This document shows positions 1 through 8,296 of a stretch of DNA of 18,445 bases, one piece after another. The position numbers were made by a program, and so were the translations under genes. The stretch comes from Muribaculaceae bacterium (GTDB lineage: Bacteria; Bacteroidota; Bacteroidia; Bacteroidales; Muribaculaceae). Positions within the stretch are counted from its first letter, which is position 1; each line of letters begins with the position of its first letter. The notes under the pieces were generated by a model. The model was not told where the DNA came from. It did not search any database and saw only the letters and a list, made by a program, of their open reading frames with translations. Location of the stretch: contig JAGCVR010000120.1 of NCBI GenBank assembly GCA_017962285.1, positions 1-18,445 on the forward strand, given 5' to 3'.

Positions 1-967
1 CTTTTTCCACCGAAATCACGGTTTCGAAGATGGAGCGCTCGCCGTCCTGAATCCATTGTCCCATTGAATGAAGGTCGGTAGTGAAGTCTACACTTGCCGT
101 GAATATTCCCTTAAGATCTTTACCCTCGCTCTCTCCATAGAGTTGTTTCCACCACTCGGCAAAGTAGTGGAGTTTTGGATTATAGTTAACGAGAATTTCA
201 ATTTTCTTACCGGCACGATAGAGTGCGTTGCGTGTGGCGGCATAGTTTAGCACTAAAGAATTATCGCTTTCTTCGATGGAAACGGCACCAGCCACGAGAG
301 CACGGACATCGAAACCAGCCACTGCTATTGGAAGGAGTCCCACCGGAGTGAGTACTGAGAATCGTCCCCCCACGTTGTCGGGGATTACAAATGTTTTGTA
401 ACCTTCCTGAGTGGCAAGATTGCGAAGAGCACCGCGATGTTCGTCGGTAATGGCAACGATGCGGTTAGCAGCCACTTTCTTTCCCACTTGTTTTTCGAGC
501 AGGTCTTTCAGCAGACGGAATGCAATGGCGGGTTCGGTGGTAGTTCCCGACTTGGAAATCACAATTATGCCGAACCGGCGGTCGCGGAGAAGTTCCATAA
601 GGTCGTGCAGGTAATCCTCACCGATGTTGTTTCCGGCAAAAAGAACCTTTGTCTTTGCACTCTTATAGGCTGCGAAATTGTCGCTCAGGGCTTCAATCAC
701 GGCTTTTGCTCCAAGGTAACTGCCGCCGATGCCTATTGTAACCACATATTCGCAGGTTTCACGCAGCGAGTTTGCAACAGTTTCAATTTGCTGCAGCTGT
801 TCCTCGTTGATACTGCTCGGAAGATTCACCCATCCGATAAAGTCATTTCCTGCACCAGTTCCATTTTCAAGTGTGGCGAGAGCCTGCTGTGCCTCAGGGC
901 GTAGTTTTTCTATTTCCTGTTCTGTTACTACACTGTCGAGTGCCCATTTATTAATTACTTTTATCAT
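1..967 (-). CDS. pgi: glucose-6-phosphate isomerase, C-terminus cut by window edge
   Basis: Interconverts glucose 6-phosphate and fructose 6-phosphate in the cytoplasm (glycolysis and gluconeogenesis). Translating the minus strand from the ATG at 967 gives about 322 open residues beginning [12 protein letters not shown]. Family landmarks are clear: GIGGSYLGA (sugar-phosphate binding loop), SKSGTTTEP (SIS-type phosphate-binding motif), [13 protein letters not shown], and further on [11 protein letters not shown]. The reading frame runs off the left edge without a stop. Bacterial enzymes of this short type are about 445 residues, so roughly the last quarter lies outside. The start is supported by an in-frame ATG just before the conserved N-terminus and by a promoter-like -7 box about 96 bp upstream. 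The gene follows gap on the same strand, but a hairpin and a promoter-like box lie between them, so the two need not form one transcript. Confidence 0.95.
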   Translation of the reverse strand, partial: MIKVINKWALDSVVTEQEIEKLRPEAQQALATLENGTGAGNDFIGWVNLPSSINEEQLQQIETVANSLRETCEYVVTIGIGGSYLGAKAVIEALSDNFAAYKSAKTKVLFAGNNIGEDYLHDLMELLRDRRFGIIVISKSGTTTEPAIAFRLLKDLLEKQVGKKVAANRIVAITDEHRGALRNLATQEGYKTFVIPDNVGGRFSVLTPVGLLPIAVAGFDVRALVAGAVSIEESDNSLVLNYAATRNALYRAGKKIEILVNYNPKLHYFAEWWKQLYGESEGKDLKGIFTASVDFTTDLHSMGQWIQDGERSIFETVISVEK

Positions 968-1062
968 AATAATATAGTTTTTATTAATTGTTATGGCAAG
1001 ATTATATTTCCGGTATTTGTCATGTTATTATCACCAGACCGTTCAGAATCTTATTCTTTTTG

Positions 1063-1070
1063 CAAAATTA
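1063..1070 (-). promoter_or_regulatory. pgi: putative -7 box for pgi
   Basis: On the minus strand this reads TAATTTTG, matching the Bacteroidetes -7 consensus TAnnTTTG, about 95 bp before the pgi start codon. No good TTTG-like -33 element is visible at the usual 19-21 bp spacing, so the assignment rests on one box in AT-rich DNA. Confidence 0.4.
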
Positions 1071-1133
1071 CAATTATTTATTATAAAAAGATTATGTTTT
1101 AATGATTTTATTTGTGGTGTTTTCATTAAAATT

Positions 1134-1161
1134 AAGCCATGACTCAAGTGAGCCATGGCTT
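1134..1161 (-). terminator. hairpin terminator after gap
   Basis: A 12-bp stem with one mismatch (AAGCCATGACTC pairing with GAGCCATGGCTT) and a 4-nt loop lies about 25 bp past the gap stop codon. It is followed on the minus strand by AT-rich sequence (AATTTTAAT) rather than a pure T tract. It probably ends gap transcripts. Confidence 0.6.
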
Positions 1162-1186
1162 AGTGGTTTCATTACGGTTTTTGATT

Positions 1187-2236
<1,050 letters not shown>

Positions 2237-2310
2237 TTATATGAATCTATTTTATTACCTTTGCAATAGTGTGAAAAACAGGAATATTGCAATTCCTTAT
2301 TTTTCGATTG

Positions 2311-2318
2311 CAAAATTA
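2311..2318 (-). promoter_or_regulatory. gap: putative -7 box for gap
   Basis: On the minus strand this reads TAATTTTG (consensus TAnnTTTG), followed by CAA, the same context as the pgi box. It lies about 108 bp before the gap start codon. No clear TTTG -33 element is seen, only a T-rich run, so support is moderate. Confidence 0.4.
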
Positions 2319-2422
2319 GTATTTTTTTTGTAAAAAATATGGACTTATTGATTAAAATAATGGAAAAATTTCTTTAATTAGCACTCCGTTAAGAAAGTTT
2401 AACCCGAATCGGTCTTTAGAAT

Positions 2423-2446
2423 TTATGTTAGAACGTTATAACATAA
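2423..2446. promoter_or_regulatory. 24-bp near-perfect palindrome, operator-like
   Basis: The half-sites TTATGTTAGAAC and GTTATAACATAA are reverse complements at 11 of 12 positions. The site lies 106 bp before mscL and 219 bp before gap, in the divergent spacer. It could bind a dimeric regulator, or form an 8-bp RNA hairpin if transcribed. It resembles the general layout of Rex or Crp-type sites, but its TGTTA/TAACA half-sites are 8 bp apart, wider than the Rex spacing I recall, so the regulator is not identified. Confidence 0.5.
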
Positions 2447-2552
2447 AAGACTCTCAAAAAACACCTGTTGTCGGTTTGATGACCGATTTGGATTGAATAC
2501 TTAGCATATTATTATTTGTATTATAAACCCCTTAAAATCAATTTAAAAAATA

Positions 2553-2975
2553 ATGGGACTCGTAAAAGAATTCAAGGAATTTGCCCTTAAGGGCAACGTG
2601 ATGGACATGGCTGTGGGCGTTATCATCGGTGGCGCTTTCGGTAAAATCGTTTCAAGCCTCGTGGACGACATTATTATGCCTCTGGTGAGCGTGCTTACCG
2701 GCGGAACAGATTTCAACGCATTGTTCTGCTCGCTCGACGGCAACGCCTACAAGAATCTTGCCGAAGCTCAGGAAGCCGGTGCCGCTGTACTCACCTACGG
2801 TACGTTCATTCAGAACATTATCGATTTCATTATCATTGCTCTGTGTATCTTCTTTATGATTAAGGCGATGAACAAGCTCAGCCGCAAGAAAGAAGAAGAA
2901 CCGGCTGCTCCTGCAGAACCGACCAAGGAGGAAACTCTCCTCACCGAAATCCGCGACTTACTTGCCAAGAAGTAA
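2553..2975 (+). CDS. mscL: large-conductance mechanosensitive channel
   Basis: MscL is an inner-membrane homopentamer that opens under membrane tension to release solutes during hypo-osmotic shock. The 140 residues match the family. The N-terminal amphipathic helix ([11 protein letters not shown], residues 5-15) leads into pore helix TM1 (about 16-45) with the hallmark [20 protein letters not shown], then a periplasmic loop (about 46-80), TM2 (about 82-105, rich in I and F), a basic cluster KLSRKK, an acidic Ala/Pro linker ([10 protein letters not shown]) and the C-terminal helix [15 protein letters not shown] that forms the cytoplasmic bundle. The start ATG is the one before MGLVKEF, as in homologs. 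The gene stands alone, divergent from gap, and a strong terminator follows about 48 bp after its stop. Confidence 0.97.
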   Translation: MGLVKEFKEFALKGNVMDMAVGVIIGGAFGKIVSSLVDDIIMPLVSVLTGGTDFNALFCSLDGNAYKNLAEAQEAGAAVLTYGTFIQNIIDFIIIALCIFFMIKAMNKLSRKKEEEPAAPAEPTKEETLLTEIRDLLAKK

Positions 2976-3022
2976 TTCATGAATCCGATGAGGACTGTGT
3001 AGCAGCCTCATAAAACACAAAT

Positions 3023-3068
3023 TTGCGCCAATCATTTCCCTCAGTGGTAGCCGATTGGCGCAATTTTT
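3023..3068 (+). terminator. bidirectional rho-independent terminator
   Basis: A perfect 11-bp stem (TTGCGCCAATC with GATTGGCGCAA) encloses a 19-nt loop and is followed on the plus strand by TTTTT. It ends mscL. Its right end overlaps the stop codon of the convergent ATPase gene, and the minus-strand side is followed by an AT-rich tract ending in GTTTTAT, so it probably serves both genes. Confidence 0.85.
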
Positions 3069-4374
3069 ATGTGTTATTACCCATAAAGGCTTCAATGGCA
3101 TAAAGTGGAATGTTCTGCATCCAATCCTGACAGATGTATGGCTGCATGGAAAACCGCAGGGATTGACTTACCACTTTAGAATGTGTTTTGGCAAAGACTG
3201 AAAGAGATTTCGCTTTTACATTTATTTCGGCTTTTACCTCGATGGGGATGATGCCATTTTCCGTCTGACACACAAAATCTATTTCAAGAGACGAATTTGG
3301 CTTTGAATAGTAATATATTTGAATGTTTCCTATTGACTTTAATTGTGTCAGTACATAATTCTCGGTAAATGCACCCTTGAATATGCCGAAAGCGTTTTCC
3401 TTCGCCAGCATCTGGTCGGGTGGTGTTGACGACATGGCTCCGAGAATGCCCACATCAAGAACAAAAGCCTTAAATGCATCACGATCGGCAAAGAACTTCA
3501 GTGGTAATTCTATTTGACGAAGATTTTCTACTTTGTAAATAAGTCCGGCATCTTGCAACCATTGCAGTGCATTGTCGAAATAACTTGCCCGTGATCCGGA
3601 GCGAATGGCACCGAAAACAAATTTTTTATTCTCGCGCGCCAGATGCTGGGGGATTGAATCCCACACAAGTCGTACCCGTTGTGTTTCTTTACCTGCAAGT
3701 TTTGCAAAATCGCGAACATAAGCATCGAGTAATCGGTCTTGTACTTTTCTTACTTCTTTGACATTTCCAGTTTCGATATGCTCAAGTACTGCCTCTGGCA
3801 TTCCTCCTACGAAATAATATTTTCTCAGTTCTTCCACATATAGTTGATGAAGTGGATTAATCATATTCCAGTCAAGACTGTTAAGAGTGTCAACTAGTCG
3901 TTCTTTTCCACATGCCATAAGAAATTCATGGAAAGTGAGTGGGTAAAGGTGAAGAATATCCACTTTCCCAACAGGAAACGATTGGCCCTGCATGTTGAAA
4001 ATTCCAAGTAAAGAACCAGCCACTGTCACATGAAGGCTAGGTTCTTTTTCGCAAAAATACTTTAGCGATGTTATTCCATTCGGCAATTCCTGAATCTCGT
4101 CAAGAACTAAAAGCGTTTTCCCAGGTGTTATGGTTTGTAAAGAATAATTCTCAATTCCCTGCAAAATGCGGTGTATATCGAAATCGACAGCAAAAATCTG
4201 CTTAATTACTTCATTGTTTTCACAACTGACATACACCATATTCTCAAACTCATTCCTGCCGAATTCTTGCAGAATATAAGTTTTCCCAACTTGGCGTGCA
4301 CCCTCAAGAATGAGAGGCTTGCGCTTGGTATTATTCTTCCAGTCAAGTAATTTGTTGTAAATCAACCGTTTCAT
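3067..4374 (-). CDS. AAA_14 / DUF4143 family ATP-binding protein
   Basis: This 435-residue protein belongs to the widespread AAA_14 plus DUF4143 family, whose cellular role is not settled. The N-terminal P-loop ATPase shows Walker A GARQVGKT (25-32) and Walker B LLVLDEIQE (88-96). The C-terminal DUF4143 part ends with EIDF...PIEVKAE (364-383), a pattern like the D...ExK core of PD-(D/E)xK nuclease folds. The start MKRLIYNKLLDWKN matches the usual short helix before the P-loop, and a promoter lies just upstream. It is monocistronic and convergent with mscL. Such genes often occur in many copies and are thought to be spread horizontally in gut Bacteroidales; that is family knowledge, and nothing here proves recent transfer. 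Confidence 0.9.
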   Translation of the reverse strand: MKRLIYNKLLDWKNNTKRKPLILEGARQVGKTYILQEFGRNEFENMVYVSCENNEVIKQIFAVDFDIHRILQGIENYSLQTITPGKTLLVLDEIQELPNGITSLKYFCEKEPSLHVTVAGSLLGIFNMQGQSFPVGKVDILHLYPLTFHEFLMACGKERLVDTLNSLDWNMINPLHQLYVEELRKYYFVGGMPEAVLEHIETGNVKEVRKVQDRLLDAYVRDFAKLAGKETQRVRLVWDSIPQHLARENKKFVFGAIRSGSRASYFDNALQWLQDAGLIYKVENLRQIELPLKFFADRDAFKAFVLDVGILGAMSSTPPDQMLAKENAFGIFKGAFTENYVLTQLKSIGNIQIYYYSKPNSSLEIDFVCQTENGIIPIEVKAEINVKAKSLSVFAKTHSKVVSQSLRFSMQPYICQDWMQNIPLYAIEAFMGNNT

Positions 4375-4399
4375 ATCGCCATAGAGTTAAAAGCCATTG

Positions 4400-4431
4400 C
4401 AAAGTTATAACTTTTTATGGGAGTAAACAAG
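4400..4431 (-). promoter_or_regulatory. promoter of the DUF4143 ATPase gene
   Basis: The minus strand has TAACTTTG (-7 box, 4400-4407) and CTTG as a -33-like element (4428-4431), with a 20-bp spacer. The start of transcription would fall about 20 nt before the start codon at 4374. Confidence 0.5.
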
Positions 4432-4520
4432 AAGTTTTTACATTTTTATGTGGATATAATTGTAAAAAATTACATTTTCATGAGGGAATCGGCGCAATAA
4501 AGACCGGTTTGGGTAAAAGA

Positions 4521-4544
4521 AGAGGTGTGTCTGAACACACCTCT
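4521..4544 (-). terminator. hairpin terminator after the SH3 protein gene
   Basis: A perfect 10-bp stem (AGAGGTGTGT with ACACACCTCT) with a 4-nt loop. On the minus strand it is followed by TCTTTTACCC. It lies 56 bp past the stop of the SH3-domain gene and would end the L,D-transpeptidase/SH3 transcript. Confidence 0.75.
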
Positions 4545-4556
4545 CTTTGTACTATG

Positions 4557-4574
4557 CGGGTGTTTAATCACCCG
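4557..4574 (-). terminator. second hairpin beside the SH3 gene terminator
   Basis: CGGGTG and CACCCG form a perfect 6-bp stem around a 6-nt loop, directly between the SH3 gene stop and the stronger hairpin at 4521-4544. It has no T tract on the minus strand; it may protect the 3' end or add to termination. Confidence 0.4.
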
Positions 4575-4599
4575 TCGTTTTATCTTTCAGTTGGCGGAT

Positions 4600-5169
4600 T
4601 TATTCTGCCGGTACGGAGAACTGCTTGCTGATGTAGCAGGTGAGTCCTGCGAAGTTCACTTTGTAGAAATCTCCTTGTTCGCCCACGCATCTCAGTTTTT
4701 GACCCTTGTTTGGGTGGAGATTGTTGCCGTTGGCATCCTGCAGAGCCGGACTCTTGAGCGATGCTCCGGAACGCAGGCGTACGTTGGTGCCGGTAACAAT
4801 CACGGCTGCCGGTGCTGCTTTCTTCACTGCCGTGGTTGAGGTATTCTTGGCAATCTGAGGGGCTGTGTTATTGAGTTTGCTCGGTTTAGCGGTCTTTGAA
4901 CCTACAGGACGTGTGTATTGCTTTGTGATGTAGGCTGTGGTGCCTTCATAGTTCACGATATAGAAATCGCCCGATTCTCCATAACATTCCAGAATGGCGC
5001 CTTTTTTAGGATAAATGGGTTTTTGCGTCTTCTCGTTTTTCAGAATCTCGCCCTGAAGCGATGGCTGAAGACGCAGACGAACGTTAGTTCCGGTTACTTC
5101 CACGCGGTCGGCAGCGATAGCCGAAACGGCAACTACCAGCGCAACTGCAAATAATAATAGTTTCTTCAT
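4600..5169 (-). CDS. exported protein with two SH3-like domains
   Basis: The protein (189 aa) begins with a signal peptide, MKKLLLFAVALVVAVSAIAA, cut after about residue 20. Two bacterial SH3-like repeats follow: about 22-88 (VTGTNVRLRLQPSL...GDFYIVNYEGTTAYITKQY) and about 122-187 (VTGTNVRLRSGASL...GDFYKVNFAGLTCYISKQF), joined by a Lys/Ala/Thr-rich linker. Such domains often bind peptidoglycan peptides, and there is no catalytic domain. I chose the ATG at 5169 because it begins the signal peptide; the open frame extends 25 codons further up, but that stretch overlaps the transpeptidase stop. The gene starts 37 bp after the L,D-transpeptidase gene with no terminator between, so they are probably co-transcribed. 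Inference: a periplasmic cell-wall-binding partner. Confidence 0.8.
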   Translation of the reverse strand: MKKLLLFAVALVVAVSAIAADRVEVTGTNVRLRLQPSLQGEILKNEKTQKPIYPKKGAILECYGESGDFYIVNYEGTTAYITKQYTRPVGSKTAKPSKLNNTAPQIAKNTSTTAVKKAAPAAVIVTGTNVRLRSGASLKSPALQDANGNNLHPNKGQKLRCVGEQGDFYKVNFAGLTCYISKQFSVPAE

Positions 5170-5206
5170 AATTCCGGTTATTTTTAGCGTTAATAAATTC
5201 TGATAA

Positions 5207-5848
5207 TCAATGTTTTGCCCGTGCTTCCCACGCAAATGGACCATCGTTTTCGCCTCGGATAATCACAGGCATACCCACGTAGGCATATTTCTCTTTAAGT
5301 GTTATGATGTCTTTGTCCAAGAGGCGGATGCAACCTTCGCTGGCACGGCCGGGTACGCTGCTCTCGTTGTTGGTGCTGCCGTGGATGCCTATGCCCGAAT
5401 GTCCCGGTGTTTGCAGGCGGAGGAACCAATGTCCGTAGGCAAGGATACTGCCGCGTCCGTCCTTGAAGTCATGAGTCCATGTGCTGGCATCCTGTATCTG
5501 AGTGATTTTGAAAGGTTTACCGGCTGGAGACTCCGGAGTCTTCATATCGCCCACTTTTTGCTTGTTTCCTTTGTTTTTGCTCAGGCAGACGGGGAATTGC
5601 GCCAGCAGTACGGTGTCACGTCCCTGCTTGCCATACACGCGAAGGTTCAGGTCGCGTTTGTTTATAACGATAAATTCGTTTCGGTTCACCTTTGCATCAA
5701 CATTCTTAGCCGGCATTTTCTTCTTCACGGCTTTCTTCTGCGCAAGTTCTGTCTTGGCATTTGCCTTGGCTTTTTTCGGCGCGGAAAACGCCGGTGTTAC
5801 TGCCGTAGTCAACAATGCGATTAACAATAATGTGGCTATTCGTTTCAT
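5207..5848 (-). CDS. exported L,D-transpeptidase (YkuD domain)
   Basis: YkuD-type enzymes use a catalytic cysteine to cross-link peptidoglycan stems (3-3 links) or attach proteins to them, in the periplasm. The 213 residues start with a signal peptide (MKRIATLLLIALLTTAVTPAFSA, cut near 22-23), then a Lys/Ala-rich basic linker (about 24-56), then the YkuD domain (about 58-198). The catalytic signature is intact: H156 in GIGIHGS, then S170 and C173 in RASEGCIRL. The start at 5848 fits the signal peptide and the promoter about 28 bp upstream; the open frame continues upstream, but that part would lie beyond the promoter. It heads a short operon with the SH3-domain protein. The substrate cannot be told from sequence. 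Confidence 0.88.
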   Translation of the reverse strand: MKRIATLLLIALLTTAVTPAFSAPKKAKANAKTELAQKKAVKKKMPAKNVDAKVNRNEFIVINKRDLNLRVYGKQGRDTVLLAQFPVCLSKNKGNKQKVGDMKTPESPAGKPFKITQIQDASTWTHDFKDGRGSILAYGHWFLRLQTPGHSGIGIHGSTNNESSVPGRASEGCIRLLDKDIITLKEKYAYVGMPVIIRGENDGPFAWEARAKH

Positions 5849-5875
5849 TTTCAAAATAATTTTATAAAGTACACA

Positions 5876-5906
5876 CAAAAATAGTATTTTTTTATTGTTC
5901 CGCAAA
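5876..5906 (-). promoter_or_regulatory. promoter of the L,D-transpeptidase operon
   Basis: The minus strand has a TTTG -33 box (5903-5906) and a TATTTTTG -7 box (5876-5883) with a 19-bp spacer, matching the Bacteroidetes housekeeping promoter layout. The leader would be about 20 nt. This supports choosing the start at 5848. Confidence 0.6.
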
Positions 5907-6076
5907 ATCAAAAGGACAAAAGACAACGAAACCGCCAAAATATAATCTTGCACTCCGGCTGCAAGAGTGATGCTGTCGCTGGAACCACAAACCTCACCTG
6001 TTGGGCGAGGTGGCAGTCGGGTGCGTATAGACGAACTTCATTGTTGGTTTTTGTTGCAGATGTTTGCAATGTTCAC

Positions 6077-6084
6077 TATCTTTG
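6077..6084 (+). promoter_or_regulatory. -7 box for the small lipoprotein gene
   Basis: TATCTTTG matches TAnnTTTG, 22 bp before the start codon. TTTG at 6050-6053 lies 23 bp upstream, slightly far for a -33 element; a partial TTG at 6054-6056 gives a better spacing. Confidence 0.5.
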
Positions 6085-6106
6085 CTAAATAAAAAATGTT
6101 AGAATC

Positions 6107-6475
6107 ATGAAACGATTAACAATTCTGCTGGTTACAGCTATGCTCGCAATGGGCATGAGCAGTTGTTTCGACAACAACTACCCCTTCCTCGGCACTTGGG
6201 AACTTGTGAGCATTGTGGAAGGCGACAATGAATACGAAATCTACAATAGCGAACGTGAGCAGTATTCGTTCTTTGACGACGGTACGGGCGTTTACACCGA
6301 CATCTACGGCTCCGAGGACTTCTATTGGAACGAACAGGGTGGGGGACGTATTCACTTCCGTTTCCTGGGCAGCGGACTGACCGATGACCTCTACTACGAG
6401 ACCCGTGCCGGAACGCTATATCTCTCGGGCGACGTGTCGTTCTATAATTATCGCGTATATAAGAGGATATATTAA
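6107..6475 (+). CDS. small lipocalin-like lipoprotein
   Basis: This 122-residue protein has a lipoprotein signal peptide: a basic start MKR, a hydrophobic core, and lipobox MSSC with the lipidated cysteine at position 20. The mature part opens with FLGTWELVSI, the GTW pattern typical of Bacteroidetes lipocalin-like lipoproteins. It is rich in acidic and aromatic residues and has alternating beta-strand patterns (EQYSFFDDGTGVYTD; RIHFRFLG; GTLYLSGD). No catalytic residues are apparent. It is probably anchored in the outer membrane or exposed on the surface. It stands alone, divergent from the L,D-transpeptidase gene, and is followed by an intergenic repeat cluster without a clear terminator. 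The ligand or role cannot be told. Confidence 0.75.
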   Translation: MKRLTILLVTAMLAMGMSSCFDNNYPFLGTWELVSIVEGDNEYEIYNSEREQYSFFDDGTGVYTDIYGSEDFYWNEQGGGRIHFRFLGSGLTDDLYYETRAGTLYLSGDVSFYNYRVYKRIY

Positions 6476-6481
6476 CGTTAA

Positions 6482-6590
6482 GTGGAAGAAATGCGCTGAA
6501 GCACAGGAAGTAAAAAAATGAAGTTAAAATTGAATTGATATAATGAAGTAATCGGGCGGAGCCCGAGGAAGTAATGCGCTTCGCGCAGGA
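6482..6590 (+). repeat. interspersed GC-hairpin repeats (two units)
   Basis: The stretch has a degenerate unit (GGAAGAAATGCGC ... GCACAGGAAGTAA, 6484-6512) and a better one at 6544-6590. The second has two GC-rich hairpins, TCGGGC-GGA-GCCCGA (6552-6566) and TGCGC-TTC-GCGCA (6575-6587), separated by GGAAGTAA. The same modules recur near 12602 in the opposite order and near 15278 on the other strand. No ORF covers them. Confidence 0.7.
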
Positions 6591-6624
6591 AAAAACATTC
6601 TTTAACTCCATCTTTCACTTCCAC

Positions 6625-6699
6625 GAGCGCAGCGAGTTTACTTCACTTTTTACTTCACTTTTAACTTCACTTTTAACTTCAATGAGCGCAGCGAATTTA
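6625..6699 (+). repeat. 12-bp tandem repeat flanked by 16-bp direct repeats
   Basis: Three units of consensus (T/A)ACTTCACTTTT (6639-6650, 6651-6662, 6663-6674) plus a partial fourth from 6675. GAGCGCAGCGAGTTTA (6625-6640) and GAGCGCAGCGAATTTA (6684-6699) flank them, differing at one base. Related 12-bp units occur at 15291-15326. The array ends 21 bp before the COG2407 gene start, so it would lie in that gene's leader or promoter region. Confidence 0.75.
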
Positions 6700-6719
6700 A
6701 CTCCCAATTAAATAAACCT

Positions 6720-7919
6720 ATGACTATTTCAATCTACACATTGACATCGCCTCTGCACGACGAGGCTGCCGTGAACGCTTCAACCAAGGAATTCCTTGCC
6801 ACCATCAACTCCGACTTCACATTCTGTGATGCCGATTATTCCTCCTACGGACAGTCGGCGCTCGACCTCATTTACGTGCGCACAGGCGGCACCGAGGGCG
6901 TGTTCAAGCGCCTTCTGCCCACACTGAAGGAGAAATCTTCGCGTCCCATTCATCTGCTCACTTCGGGTAAAAGCAACTCTCTCGCTGCTTCCATGGAGAT
7001 TCTCTCGTTCATGCGGCAGAACAATCTTCAGGGAGAAATCATTCATGGCGACGCCGCCTATGTGAACCACCGCATCCAGGTGCTCGCGAAAGCGGGTGAG
7101 GCAAGATGCCGTCTTGCCGATACACGTCTGGGTATTGTGGGCAAGCCGTCGGACTGGCTCATTTCAAGCAATGCCGACCCCGAGGCTGTGCGCACCGCGC
7201 TCGGCACGGAACTGGTGGAAATCCCCATGAAGGAACTTATCGATCTGTACGAAGCCGACGGTACCCAGCCCGATCCCAAGCTGGTTGACGTGGCTCCTTC
7301 CGATGCCATAAGGGCTTCGCTCACTGGAGCGGAACGGATATATGCTTCGCTGAGGCGGATAGTGGACAAATATGCGCTTACAGGGCTCACAATCCGCTGT
7401 TTCGACTTGCTGTCGGCAGTGAAGAACACCGGTTGCATAGCACTTGCCAAGCTCAATTCCGAGGGCTTTGTGGCAGGCTGCGAAGGCGACGTGCCCACCG
7501 CGCTCACCATGACGGTGGTGCGTGCCGCGCTGGGGATATCAGGATTTCAGGCAAATCCCTCGCAAATCAATCCCACAGCAGGTGAAATGCTGTTCGCCCA
7601 CTGCACCATTCCGCTGAACATGGTGGAACGATTCGAGCTCGACACGCACTATGAGTCGGGTATCGGCGTGGGAATCCGCGGATATATGAAAAACGGGCCG
7701 GTCACCATCTTCAAGATAAGTGGCGATGCGCGCCGTGCCTTTATCGCCGAGGGTGAACTGATTCGCAGCGAGGCGAAGGACGACCTCTGCCGCACTCAGC
7801 AGATAATCCGTATGAGCAATCCTGCTGATGCCACTTATTTCCTCACCAATCCCATTGGCAATCACCATGTGATTGTGCCGGGACATCACCGTGAACTGTT
7901 CTCCGAAATCATGAAATGA
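6720..7919 (+). CDS. L-fucose isomerase-like protein (COG2407)
   Basis: The 399-residue protein resembles the L-fucose/L-arabinose isomerase-related family (COG2407), cytoplasmic metal-dependent sugar isomerases and relatives. The N-terminal half has alpha/beta patterning, including LIYVRTGGTEG, RLGIVGKPSDWLISS and an ELVEIPMKELIDLY stretch. The C-terminal half has the family's metal-site region, AKLNSEGFVAGCEGDVPTALTM, with a Glu/Asp pair, and a later FAHCTIP histidine, consistent with the Glu-Asp-His metal set. There is no signal peptide. Substrate is unknown, and sugar isomerase activity is inferred only from these motifs. The stop overlaps the start of rnpA (ATGA), so the two are translationally coupled. 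A repeat cluster, with no recognisable TAnnTTTG promoter, fills the upstream region. Confidence 0.65.
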   Translation: MTISIYTLTSPLHDEAAVNASTKEFLATINSDFTFCDADYSSYGQSALDLIYVRTGGTEGVFKRLLPTLKEKSSRPIHLLTSGKSNSLAASMEILSFMRQNNLQGEIIHGDAAYVNHRIQVLAKAGEARCRLADTRLGIVGKPSDWLISSNADPEAVRTALGTELVEIPMKELIDLYEADGTQPDPKLVDVAPSDAIRASLTGAERIYASLRRIVDKYALTGLTIRCFDLLSAVKNTGCIALAKLNSEGFVAGCEGDVPTALTMTVVRAALGISGFQANPSQINPTAGEMLFAHCTIPLNMVERFELDTHYESGIGVGIRGYMKNGPVTIFKISGDARRAFIAEGELIRSEAKDDLCRTQQIIRMSNPADATYFLTNPIGNHHVIVPGHHRELFSEIMK

Positions 7920-8296
7920 AAGGCTCTCTAAGGCTCCGTAAAGGCGAGCGGCTGTGCGGCCGCACTCAGATAAACCGGCTCTTCGGCGAGGGTAGCAGCG
8001 TTATTGCCTACCCTCTCCGTGCCGTGTATCTGTTCACCGATGCCGGAACCGAGCCCCGTGCGCAGTTCATGATCACCATTCCGAAGAAGAAAATCCGCAG
8101 GGCGGTGCACAGGGTGCTTCTGCGGCGGCGTGTGCGCGAGGCGTACCGCCTGTCGCGTCACCTCATTGTGCCGGCGCTTGAGCAGAACGGAAAGAGTCTG
8201 ATGGTGGCGTTTGTGTGGCTCAGCGATGAGACGGCGCCCTACGACGTCATCGAGAGCAAACTTCAGGAAATCCTCACAAGAATCAGCAATCAGTAG
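7916..8296 (+). CDS. rnpA: ribonuclease P protein component
   Basis: RnpA is the basic protein subunit that helps the RNase P RNA mature tRNA 5' ends. The 126 residues are strongly basic, start with the usual LRKGERLCGRTQINRLFGEG stretch, and include the core FMITIPKKKIRRAVHRVLLRRRVREAYRL (51-79). The normally conserved Arg-Asn pair of the RNR motif reads Arg-Val here (R66-V67), while the downstream basic residues and REAYR are kept. The start overlaps the preceding stop by 4 bp. The 3' end overlaps the convergent tatD gene by 14 bp, and no terminator is visible. In many Bacteroidales rnpA, yidD and tatD run together; here the last two face the opposite way. Confidence 0.92.
   Translation: MKGSLRLRKGERLCGRTQINRLFGEGSSVIAYPLRAVYLFTDAGTEPRAQFMITIPKKKIRRAVHRVLLRRRVREAYRLSRHLIVPALEQNGKSLMVAFVWLSDETAPYDVIESKLQEILTRISNQ

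Noticed and set aside
2257..2264. Plus-strand TACCTTTG as the mscL promoter
   Set aside because: It matches the -7 consensus but lies nearly 290 bp from mscL, just inside the gap leader, and has no -33 partner.
2423..2446. Assigning the palindrome to Rex
   Set aside because: gap is a plausible Rex target, but the TGTTA/TAACA half-sites are spaced 8 bp apart rather than the 6 bp I recall for Rex.
6639..6686. CRISPR array
   Set aside because: The units are 12 bp and directly abutting with no spacers, and there are no cas genes in the window.
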